Both the position numbers and the translations under genes were made by a program. Source: Lycium barbarum (taxonomy: Eukaryota; Streptophyta; Magnoliopsida; Solanales; Solanaceae). Taken from it: 64,000 nucleotides of DNA. Below are positions 10,589 through 20,835 of the stretch, piece after piece (positions within the stretch are counted from its first letter, which is position 1; each line of letters begins with the position of its first letter). The stretch covers positions 23,196,380-23,260,379 of the forward strand of contig NC_083344.1 in the NCBI RefSeq assembly GCF_019175385.1, read 5' to 3'. The notes beneath the pieces are model-generated. The model saw only the letters and a list, made by a program, of their open reading frames with translations. It was not told the DNA's origin and did no database searches.

Positions 10589-13029
10589 TGTTACACCTCG
10601 GAACTTTAGGTTGCTGAGCGGTGAATGGACTAACATAAGTTAAGGTGTACATGATGTCCCTACAAGTAAGAAGGGAGCTTAACGATTCTAATTAAGATTC
10701 CAAAGAAGTTAGAGGCAAGGGAGAAAAGTTCGTCAAATAAAAACTTCACTGCAGTTTTGCGAAAGGGGGGTTCGACAGTCGTTCTTTGTACCGTCGGATG
10801 GGCCGACGATTCGTCGATTGTGCCGTAGAATCAGACCATTCGATGGTAAGATCGACGCTCCGTCAATCGGTTTGATGGACCGTCCTTCTCACCGTAGAAT
10901 GAAAGGAAACGAAAGGTTTCTCACTGGAAATTTAGCGACTTCAACGATCAGATCGATGCTCCGTCGATCGTATCATAGAATTGGTCGGGACAGATTTGGT
11001 TCATTTAATAAGGGATCCAAGTTTCATTTCATTTCATTTCCATACCAGATCCCTTCTCTCTAAAACATCTCTCTACATTTATTCTACAAGAATTCAAGAG
11101 GTATTAGTGATCAACAACATAAATTGAGTGAATCAACTGTAAGAAACCCATTAAAGATCATTCAAGTCAAGAAATCTAGTTGGAGATGAACTAGGGTTTT
11201 TGCTCAAGTGGAGTATTACCAACCAAATCTTGTTCCTACAACATCTAAGGTAAGATTTATGGTATTTCTATGTTGTCTAAGGTATAAGTTGAAATACTCG
11301 GACTGTAGATGGGTATAGAGAAATGGGTCATGAATTTGGAATAGTGCCATTTTGAGTAATAGTTTGAATTGAGTCATGATTCTTGATGTGTTGTGATATA
11401 AATATGTTATAAATGATGTTGAGAACACGAGATAGGCAATGTATGTGAACGAACGTAGTCGTGTGTTATGACCATGGATATGGGTGATTGAAAGTGAATT
11501 GATAAATGTGAATAATGTGGATAAATAAAGATTATTGTTAGGATGTTGCGAATGTATTATTCACGTTTGGGAGTTGATATACACTATGGAGGAATGTCGT
11601 ATAAATAAAGGAGATGCTGTCCGATTTTCTCTAGTTTTAGTCATGTATGCTAGCTATCGATTTTTAATGATAGTATGACTTTAATGAAGGTAGAAACGTG
11701 AGCGTTGAAGGGGAACATGCAAATGGTAAATAGTTGAACGGAAAGGTATGTAAGGCTAACCCTTCTTTCATAAGGCATGGTTCTTTGGCCAAACATCTAA
11801 ATCTTCCATGAGTCTATGATGTCTTTTAAATGACCTGATATTCCGAGCTGTTGAGCTCATGATTCTTGATATGCTACGATTGTACTAAGTTCCTCATATG
11901 ACGAGTAAACCTATAGAGACAAACGTAACGAATGACGATAGCGGTGACGATGACGATAGTGATGCTAAGAGTATAAATGCTTATGAACTATTATGTATAT
12001 GTAACTATGTATGGCTATCATGAAACCCCGAGCTTATAAGGATGGGTAGAATATGTATATGATTATGTAACGCGCGCACACCTCTTCAGATGGTACGGTT
12101 AACCCTAAAGCCTTGGTAGGGCCAGGTAGATGTAACCCTGAAGCCTTGGTGGGACCAGGTATGTGTAACCTTGAGCCTTGGTTGGCCAAGTATGTATGAA
12201 ACACCGATCCTTCATGGTCGGGTATGCTATGTGTATGATATGATGATGTTTATGATATAGATATGAGAATGAATACGAATATGATACGATTACGAATAAG
12301 AATATGTACATGACATGAATGTGAATAAGGATACATAAGTGAGTATGGATATGAGTACGGACACGGATATGTATGTATGTACACAAATACACATTAGAAA
12401 TGGAAAGTTCCTATGAAAGGCAAGTAAGTGCTTATGACGATGATATTATTATCTTCCATCCTATGCTATTTCTCATATTGCTCATGATGATTCTCTATTG
12501 ATATTGATCATGCTTTACATACTCAGTACATTCTTCGTACTAACGTCTTTTTGTTTGTGGACGCTGCGTCATGCCTGCAGGTGCACAGGGAGACAGACTT
12601 GATCCATAGCTACATTCTCAGATACTACATAGCAGAGCTCCATTTCATTCGGAGCTATAGCTTTTGGGTATTTATTCTTTTGTGTATATACATTTATGGG
12701 CATAGCGGGGTCTTGTCCCGCCTATATGATATGTTATACTCTCTTTAGAGGCTCGTAGACATGTGTATGTGGTTAGAGGTGTTTGGCCTTGTCGGCCTAT
12801 ATTTTGGATTCCATTTGGGTAGCCTCGTCGGCTTATGTACATTGATATGAGCATAGATGTCAAGGATGATATAAAGGTATTGTTGTCATATGGGACTAGT
12901 GTGATTGGCGAATTGAAATATACGTTTTATTATGTGGCTCACCTAGATGTAAGTGTAAGTCTAAGCCAAGGGGTGCCTAGGTGGACTAGCACCGGGTGCG
13001 CGTCGCGGCCCCCTAGTCGGGTCGTGACA
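10589..13029 (+). repeat. Element D 5' LTR (2.4 kb)
   Basis: The LTR runs TGTTACACCTCGG...GTCGGGTCGTGACA. It holds a palindrome cluster with CGACGGNCCGTCG-like arms (about 10770-10990), a TCATTTAATAAGGG stretch as a possible promoter core near 11003, degenerate AGCCTTGG/GGCCAGGT repeats (12083-12235), the conserved block at 12519-12590 and the GC hairpin at 12704-12722. Confidence 0.93.
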
Positions 13030-13239
13030 AAAGTGGTATCAGAGCAATTCAGTCCTAGGGTGTGTCTACGAGCCGTGTGTAGTAGAGTCTTGGTTATGGG
13101 TGTGTTGTGCACCACACCTATAAACAAGAAGCTGCAGGCATTTTAGGAATAAATGACCTTCTTTCTTCATAAGAATCGTGCGATAGAGCTATGATATAAG
13201 AACTTCTTGTTCCTTAAACGTGTGTTGTGTATTTCAGAA
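13030..13239 (+). other. Element D primer-binding site and leader
   Basis: TGGTATCAGAGC at 13034-13045 is complementary to the 3' end of plant initiator tRNA-Met, the usual minus-strand primer for this clade. The following leader to the gag start contains AGTAGAGTCTTGGTTATGGG (from 13081) and a GCATTTTAGGAATAAATGACC-like stretch. Both recur in the leaders of B, E and the non-autonomous element, and partly in K. Confidence 0.92.
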
Positions 13240-14565
13240 ATGCCTGTAAAGAGAAAGGCTACAACAGCCCAAAAGGGCAAGACGGTGGTAGAAAAGCGGG
13301 CTGAAAATGCACTGCCACCGGTAGTAGGGGAAAGTGAGTCCCAGAGTGCGGCTCAATCTCAGTCCTCCCATTCAGTAACTATATTAGAGGAGCGTGAGGG
13401 AGCCTCAGCCACAGCTCCAACACCTCCAGCTCCCCCACCGGATGCTTCAGGCCAAGATGTGAAAGAGGCCATACATTTGCTTACTCAATTGGTTGCTGCC
13501 CAGACTCAACGGCAAAGCACAGGGCAAGGTGATAGGGATGTTAGTGCAAGGGCCCGTGACTTCATTACCTTGAACCCTCCGGAATTATTTGGATCAAAGC
13601 CGGAGGAGGACCCTCAAAATTTTATTAATGGTATGTTGAGGACACTTCGATTGATACATGCTTCGGACACCGAATCGGTGGAGTTAGCGTCATATAGATT
13701 GAGAGATGTCTCGATCCACTCGTACACGGTTTGGATGGCTTCACGGGGAGCCAATGCACCTCCCCCGATATGGCAGGAGTTTGTTGATGCCTTCTTCCGA
13801 CATTACATGCCTCTAGAAGTTTGGCGAGCTAGAGCCGATAAGTTCTTGAATTTGAGGCAGGGTAGCATGACTGCTTTAGAGTATAGTCTTCGCTTCAATT
13901 CTTTGGCTAGGTATGCTTCGGCCATGGTAGCGCATATGGGTGACCGAGTGCACCGATTTGTGAAAGTCCTATGGCCACATTTGATGGATAGGTTCTTGAT
14001 TGCGTCCCTTCAGGACAATATGGATATTGCACCCATTCAGGCCCATGCTCAGAACTTAGAAGAAAGCCTACAACAGCAAAGAAGTGAACGCGAGCATGAT
14101 AGGGGACATAGCAAGAGGGCCAGATCTTCGGGTCCGATGAGTGAGTTCATAGGAAGGCACAGGCAGCTGTTTTCTAGACATTCAGGCTATTCTATAACCA
14201 GTGCACCTCCACAATTTTCAGGCCAGAGATTTGATAGATCTACTCGTTCCGGGCCGAGTCAGGGTTTTTCGAGGTCTCAGTTAAGAGGTGATTCGGGTCA
14301 GGCGAGGTCACACGTGCCACGATGTTCCCAGTGTGGGAAGTTACATTGGGGTCCATGCCGATTGGTTTCGGAGGCTTGTTATTCATGTGGTCGACCAGGC
14401 CATATTATGCGTGATTGCCCCTCAGTTTATGGTAGAGGTAGGACCCAGCCTTCAGGGTCGGTAGCCGGATCTTCAGCATCTGTACGCCCTATGGGGCCAG
14501 GTTCACATGCACTAGTCGGCCATGGTAGAGGCAGAGGGAGAGTCCCCAATTCTAGCGGTCCTTAA
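13240..14565 (+). pseudogene. Element D gag (capsid and nucleocapsid)
   Basis: The chosen start is the ATG of MPVKRKATTAQKGK at 13240, because E starts with nearly the same peptide and B with the similar MPPKKVTAAQKGK. An in-frame ATG at 13207 lies in the leader. After a Pro/Ala/Ser-rich head, the retrotransposon gag domain occupies roughly residues 105-285 (ELFGSKPEEDPQNFINGM to QNLEESLQQ). A CSQCGKLHWGPC motif follows near residues 361-372, and then the zinc knuckle CYSCGRPGHIMRDC (residues 380-393), with its CX2CX4HX4C spacing intact. The frame ends at a TAA (14563-14565) where relatives have CAA, so gag and protease, fused in relatives, are now separated by a point mutation. Confidence 0.93.
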
Positions 14566-15767
14566 CACCGTATTTATGCTTTGGCTGGACGCCAAGATCT
14601 TGAGTCTTCTCCTGATGTGGTCACAGGTATATTATCAGTTTTTTCTCATGATGTATATGCTTTGATTGATCCGGGCTCTACATTGTAATATGTTACTCTG
14701 TATATTGCGGGTCGATTTAGAGTCGAACCGGAGTATCAAACCTTTTGAGGTGTCCACACCCGTTGGTGAATCGGTAATAGCTAGCCGAGTATATAGAAAC
14801 TGCATAGTTGTGATTTGTGACCTTCATACTATGATTGACTTGCATGAGTTAAAAATGGCAGACTTTGATTTTATTATGGGCATGGATTGGTTGGCTTCTT
14901 GCTATGCTAATGTTGATTGTAGAATGAAAGCGGTTCGTTTCAAATTTCCGGGAGAACCAGTTTTAGAATGGAAAGGGAATACTGCGTCACCAAAAGGTAG
15001 GTTTATTTCCTATCTACAGGAAAGGAAAATGATCACAAAAGGATACATTTATCATCTAGTTTGGGTTCACGATGTAGAAGCTGAATTGCCAACTCTTCAG
15101 TCAGTTCCCGTAGTGAATGAATTTCCGAATGTGTTCCCGGAAGAGCTTCCAGGCCTTCCTCCCGAGCGGGAGATTGATTTTGCCATTGATGTGTTGCCAG
15201 GCACTAAGCCTATATCTATTCCTCCCTATAGAATGGCACCCGCAGAATTGAAAGAGTTGAAGGAGCAATTGAAAGACTTGCTTGAGAAAGGCTTTATTAG
15301 GCCTAGTTCATCCCCGTGGGGAGCACCCGTATTATTTGTCCAAAAGAAAGATGGCTCATTGAGAATGTGCATGTATTATCGGCAATTGAATAAGGTGACG
15401 ATTAAGAATAAATATCCTCTTCCGAGGATTGATGACCTGTTTGATCAGTTACAAGGTGCCATATGGTTTTCAAAGATCGATTTGAGGTTCGGGTATCATC
15501 AAGTGAGAGTTAGGGAGAAAGACATCCCTAAGACAGCCTTCAGAACAAGGTATGGTCATTTTGAGTTCCGGGTAATGCCATTTGGGCTAACTAATGCACC
15601 GACGGTATTTATGGATTTGATGAACAATGTGTTCAGGCCCTTCCTGGATTTATTTGTGATCGTATTTATTGACGATATCTTGGTGTATTCTAGATCCGAG
15701 GCAGAACATGCGGAACATTTGCGTAGTGTCCTTAGAGTTCTTCGAACTCGAGAGTTGTTTGCAAAGT
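14566..15767 (+). pseudogene. Element D protease and reverse transcriptase, first part
   Basis: The aspartic protease site reads ALIDPGSTL and is followed at once by a second stop, TAA for a serine codon near 14687. A frameshift lies near 14735, at the stretch that reads [16 protein letters not shown] in relatives. The rest reads through a linker and [22 protein letters not shown], the motif around [11 protein letters not shown] with a catalytic Asp (about 15477), and FIDDIL with the catalytic Asp pair (about 15665). The usually conserved Asp of [10 protein letters not shown] is Tyr here (MCMYYRQ). RT stops at RTRELFAK, where the non-autonomous element is inserted, and continues at 23880. Confidence 0.92.
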
Positions 15768-18700
15768 TGTCACACCTCGACTTTACTAGGGTGTGATGGG
15801 CACCCGACCCCATATCTGGAGCCGAGCGAACCCGCTGACTCTTATTACATGATAAACTCTTGTATCAATTAAGAAATAAATACATAGTAAGCTCTCCAAT
15901 TTTTTTTTTCATAAGTAATGACTATTAGCATATGGGGCCCGCGACATGAAACGTAATAACGTTTTGACTGGTGAAGTCATCTACCAAGCTGACACTCTAT
16001 ACTCATGACTCTGTCTGCAAAGTCTCTAACATAGAATAGAACTTCATAGCATATACTTGGACTTGGCAATCCTCCGGGACAAGTGGAGTTCGCCATCTCC
16101 GCTGGAACATCTTCAGTAAGGTCTTGTAATGATCTGGGAGTACCTGCGCGGCATGAACGCAGCCCCCGAAGAAGAGCGGTCAGTACGAGTAATGTACTGA
16201 GTATGTAAAGCATGAATAGTACCATAATGAGGAATATACAGTATGAACAATAACATAATAGACATAAGGAGCTTATACTGGGACAGATGTAACCTGTGCA
16301 TATGAATGCCTTTCTGCAGATGTCATGCATGCTTAGTCTCTTTTTCAGGAAAACGGTGTCTCTTATTTACATATACAGAAAACAGAACATTTCAGGAAAC
16401 GGTGTCATTCATTTACATTCACAGACGCCGAGTACATCGGCTCTCCCATCCCCCTCCCCAACAGTGTCCCAACATATTATATATAAATATCACAAATACA
16501 GACGCCGTATCCGGCTCTCCCATAATCCCGCGTCCGGGACGAAATCCAGCTGAATCAGGTGGTGATATAACAGTGGCCCTTCCCCTTTTCCCCATATACA
16601 TATACATATGTCATACAATTGGCATGCATGAGAGCCCAAAGAAAATCATGTGTCCATCGGAGTGACGTAAGGTCGAAATCCTCCGATTACATTATGGAAT
16701 ACTCGGGTCACTTGTCTCACCTTGAAGGAACGATAATTATAAGGCGAGACTATCAACGAAAGATAGATTTAAGAGGATACATAGAATAAGATCATAGGCA
16801 TTATAACCGTCAATTCATAAGCATTTGAGGTCTTTTAGAAACTAGTATAACACTTTCATATTCACATTGGATTCTTAGCTCAAGACTCTTAGTCGTGGAA
16901 TCATTCTTGTCATACTTATCATAGGCATATTCTCTTTTCTGACATCATCGTTATCATTATCATCATGGAAGTATTCTCGTTGGGATAGGTACAGTACTTG
17001 TCATTTGGTAATGGAATAAGGATCGAAGGTTTCTTTGGATTCTGCTTCAAAATAGATCAAACGGAACAATAAGGAAAATCCGGGGACCATGGGCCCACCT
17101 CGGGTCAAATGAGGTGGCGTACCAAATTTACATATGTTACATGTCATGGTGTTACTTTAGAGGGTTTTAGGGTAGTCGGATCTCATTGGTGCGATCTCTA
17201 GTTGTTTAGGTAGTTTCCCGACATTTGGTAACATTATGAATTCAATCCTATTGAATGAAAAAGGGCCAAATTCAATTTCAGATTTCTAGGGGTAGGATCG
17301 TCCCCGAGGCCCGTATCCAATCCTATTACATCTAAGACATGCCAAAGAAGGAGGGGTGAAGCCTTACATACCTTTTCCGCTCCTTATGCAACTCCAAGTT
17401 CACGTTCCAAATCCGCCAAAATATGTGAATTGGTAATGTTTACCAAAACTTGATTAGAGCCTTTAGAAGTTGATTCTTTAAAGTGACACTTTGTCTGCCG
17501 AAATTTCGGCAGCATTTCCCCTATAAATACACCATCCCCGAGAATACGGCTCGGCCCCAAATTAACAACAACAATCCGAGAATAGAACTCGGCCAAACTA
17601 ACAACAATATTAGCAATTCCTTATAGCAACACTTCAACATTCAATTCACATAACTTTCGAAAACGATTTAATCAACATACTGCTTCGTCCAACACCTTCC
17701 AAATCCATAAACTACATCAACATTCCACACATTGAAAATATTAACCTCAATAACACAAGAACTATATAAAAATCACATTATCTTCTCCAACAACCTACAA
17801 ACGATTCCAACTTCATTTTCAATCATTAAATTCATTTTTCATCATAAGATTCATAACACAACAACAATTAGAATACTAAATAAAATCATCACAACACCCA
17901 ACTAGGGCAGCCCCTATTTTCGGCCACACCACAAATTCCATATTCTCATGGATTTCATTCACTTCAACATACCACAACATGCATGAATCATCCATAACCA
18001 CAACAATCATAGTACTAAGAAAAATTAGTTCATCACTTCTACATAAGTCAACACCCCACACGGCTACAACCAACATGCATTCATTTCATGAATTTCTTCC
18101 ATTTTCACACACTATAATACTCACAAACCATCCATAACACATGTAGAGAATTAATTCCTTACCTTTCTCCTTCAACTCCTCACTTGGCAAAGGTTGTGAT
18201 CTTGCAACAAAGAATGCTTTTCTTGCTCCAACAATTATACCACGTCGAAGAGGACCCTTGAATTAGTAGGGATATATGATGAAATAATTTTTTGGATAAA
18301 GATTTTTGATCTTGAAATTTTGCAAGCTAGGGCCGAATAGGCCCTTAGTCTTGCTCCTTCTCCTCTTTTTTTTTTTTTTTGTTCTTTCTTTTGTCTTGAA
18401 TTTGAAGGAAGAACTCACACAGATATAATTAGTACAGGCATGTGAGGGGCACATGCCCCCTTTCTAGAGTTTTCCTTCTATTTCTTGAATTTTCTCATAT
18501 GGTCAAAGAAGACTAAGAGTCTTCTTAAGTAAACCTCGGTCCATGCATTCTTTCATTATTTATAATTAGCCCCCCTTCACTTATGAAATGGCCACATACT
18601 CCTTTCTTTATTTTCATAGAGAATTCTTTCCATTTTGTGAATTCCTCTTTCTACCCTTAACCTTTCTCAATATTTCCATACTACCAATCTTCGTAAATAA

Positions 18701-18807
18701 TATTTATAACCAACTTGTACATTAAATTGCATTTGGAAGATGGTCGTTCCATTAACTTACCGCGACCACCATGAAATATCCAAACGTATAAAATACGGGA
18801 TATAACA
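15768..18807 (-). repeat. Non-autonomous element, 3' LTR (3040 bp)
   Basis: On the plus strand it reads TGTCACACCTCGAC...GGGATATAACA. By eye it differs from the other LTR at 15806, 17280, 17423 and 18616 and by a 4-base-shorter poly-T (15 against 19). It contains an 18-base perfect palindrome, CTGCCGAAATTTCGGCAG (17495-17512), the conserved LTR block (16140-16215) and an inverted CTCACCTTGAAGG/TAAGGCGAG pair near 16718. Frames found in both LTRs are identical only because the LTRs are, and none looks like a protein. Confidence 0.96.
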
Positions 18808-20029
18808 TCATCCCCCCCTTTAGAACATTCATCCTCGAATGTTCAACTAACCTTGTGGGGTCTTGTAACACTTCGGGAGGGGGTTCCTTTATAGCTGCCC
18901 TCTTCTCCATGTCCATTCCATATTTGTTATCCTACTTTCCTTACTATCAAACTCCTGGATCCCTACATGAGTCCTCATTCTATGTCATGGGTTTCTTTTA
19001 TAGCTGCTCTTCCATCATGCCCGTCCCTTATCCTTTACCTTATTTTCCTTGTAATCGGACTCCTTGACCTTTCATGAGTCACTGCTCCATGTCATAGGTT
19101 TTTCTAACTCACTGTGTCACCCCATTATCCTTGTTCTTTCCGGGTCCTTCCTTTCCTATTATAGTCTCTTTACCGTACCTTAACGGGAGTCATGTCTTAG
19201 TACACAATCTTTACTCAACGGTTCAATGTAGCCATAAACTGTTTCTTTATCCTCAAGCCTATCTCTTAGTATGCTCATTGTTATTTCGCTTCTACTCTTC
19301 TCCCAAGTATTCTTGCGACACGCCGACATATTTTAAACTCTAATTCCAAACTAATAGATTTCCTTTTCTGACACTTGATGGTGTTGCGATTCCTTTTTAG
19401 GCTTACTACAATATGGCCTCCCCCCCTTTAGGGGGCTCTTTATATGCCAACCGTCTTCCAGTACCTTCTTTCTCTTGCTATTTCTTCATATGGGTTCTGC
19501 AGCTCGTGAACTATTCCTTTGGCCCTACTTATCGGAATCGGTCTTCAGACTCTACATTTTTCCCTTTTGATCTATATTGCCACACTCTATCCCTTCCAAC
19601 TATTACTGTATTACATTCTCCAGTCTTAATCTGTCGCAGAGGCACTAACAGCGTACCTTATAGAACCAGTACCATTTACTTTCGCTATCCCTCGGTTTCG
19701 ATTTCTTTGTTTGATTAATGCCCTCTTTGCCATAGTGCCGGTTACCGTAACTATACGATTCACCTATATAATCATTTCAGAATATCCTGCGTCTCCACAT
19801 ATATATGTATATGATCACTATCAACTAACCCACAAAGTACGTCCAAATGCTGTTCAAGCCTATCCTAATTCTAAGGCTGTAATGTATTCCCTGTCTTCTT
19901 ATCGAGCTAATCCACCTCGTTTTACGCATCCTCTTAAGGTTCCCGGCCATCCCATACACCCTAGTTTTCCTTAAAATACCCTAGCTTTTAATTTGGCTCT
20001 TATGTTTCAATCTATAGAATTTCTCACCA

Positions 20030-20116
20030 ACTTCCCAGGGGGTCACCCATCATGGAATTGCTCCCACCTGAGCACGCTTAACCCAAAAACTTCGTTGGAG
20101 TTCGGTGTCTTAATGC
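20030..20116 (-). ncRNA. 5S rRNA-derived segment inside the non-autonomous element
   Basis: The minus strand contains GTTAAGCGTGCTCAGG, then about 15 diverged bases, then GATGGGTGACCCCCTGGGAA. These match, in order and at the right spacing, the A-box region and C-box region of plant 5S rRNA, the internal RNA polymerase III promoter. Upstream, GCATTAAGACACCGA aligns more weakly with positions around 16-35 of 5S. The 5' end and the last 20-25 bases of 5S are missing or unrecognisable, so it is not a functional 5S gene. Whether it still promotes transcription is unknown. Its orientation is the same as the element's sense strand. Confidence 0.82.
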
Positions 20117-20820
20117 TGATATTTTCGCGTCAGCTTTCTCACCTGACCTTTATTACCTCTCCTGGGGCAACTCGAAGTCTTACAGTTCCCGGGACATTTT
20201 CGTAACACGTCCTTTCTTGTATAATTACTATTTTGCCCTCCTTGATTTCCGATGCTCACCTTCCGCCTGTATATATGGCTACCCCTTATCCTGAACTTCC
20301 AGATTCTCGATAGTAACATTCACACCTCCGTTGCCATACCAGATCCATGACCTTTCTGGAACAACGCATCTCGCCTATTGCCGTATTGCAATATTTCCTT
20401 TCCACGCGCCTTCCTGTCAGCTGTATCCATTCTTACGGAATCTCCTTTACCATTCCTACTCTTCGCAGGCTGTACGTAACAATTATCGATGATACTTTAC
20501 TGAACATACGGCTGTATGACAAATTCCAGCCATTCAGAACTTCCTGTCCCAAGTAACAGAAAAAATACCCCAACTTACCTCTGTGTCTTACCATAGCGCC
20601 ATTCGCCTTTTTCCGTCGCTATTGGGCGTCTACGAAAATTAACGATTAGTACCAGGAATCTCATTTCCTATGGCTTGGCTCTATCGCACGATCTGAGACA
20701 GAAAGAAAGTCAATATTTCCTAGATGCCCCGCAGCCTCCTGTTTATAAATGTGGCCGGCTTCACACTCATAAACAGGACTCTACCGGACACGACTTTGCA
20801 GACAACCCTTAGACCGACCT

Positions 20821-20832
20821 GCTCTGATACCA
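20821..20832 (-). other. Primer-binding site of the non-autonomous element
   Basis: GCTCTGATACCA on the plus strand is the complement of TGGTATCAGAGC, the initiator tRNA-Met site used by D and E. It lies three bases from the right LTR, which makes that LTR the 5' LTR. Confidence 0.95.
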
Positions 20833-20835
20833 CTT

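Larger units (their letters stand above)
18808..20835 (-). other. Internal region of the non-autonomous element
   Basis: Read on the minus strand, it begins with the primer site (20821-20832 on the plus strand) and a leader like those of D, B and E. It ends with a polypurine tract and CATTCGAGGATGAATG (about 18808-18845). Between these I find no gag, protease, RT or integrase motif in any frame. The small frames (for example 19413-19718 and 19711-19974 on the plus strand) have no recognisable domains. A 5S rRNA-derived segment lies at 20030-20116. The origin of the remaining 1.6 kb is unknown to me. Confidence 0.85.

Noticed and set aside
14735..14760. Programmed frameshift between protease and RT, because both D (about 14735) and I (about 60845) change frame at the same place
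   Set aside because: The two changes differ in sequence. B and E read straight through this spot (GVEHELIKPFEVS and GVKPEPIKPFEVS). No slippery site is evident, so independent mutations are more likely.
16296..16665. Frames repeated exactly at 16296-16665 and 21364-21733 as a duplicated gene pair
   Set aside because: They lie at the same position in two LTRs of one element and are identical because the LTRs are. Codon use and composition show nothing protein-like.
20030..20116. A functional 5S rRNA gene
   Set aside because: Only about 87 bases align. The middle is diverged, and the 5' end and last 20-25 bases are absent, so a mature 5S rRNA could not form.
18855..20556. Run of plus-strand open frames of 70-101 residues in the interior of the non-autonomous element, as possible new genes
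   Set aside because: No domain, transmembrane pattern or start context stands out. The frames lie on the strand opposite to the element's sense direction, and their length is what stop-poor, T-rich sequence gives by chance.
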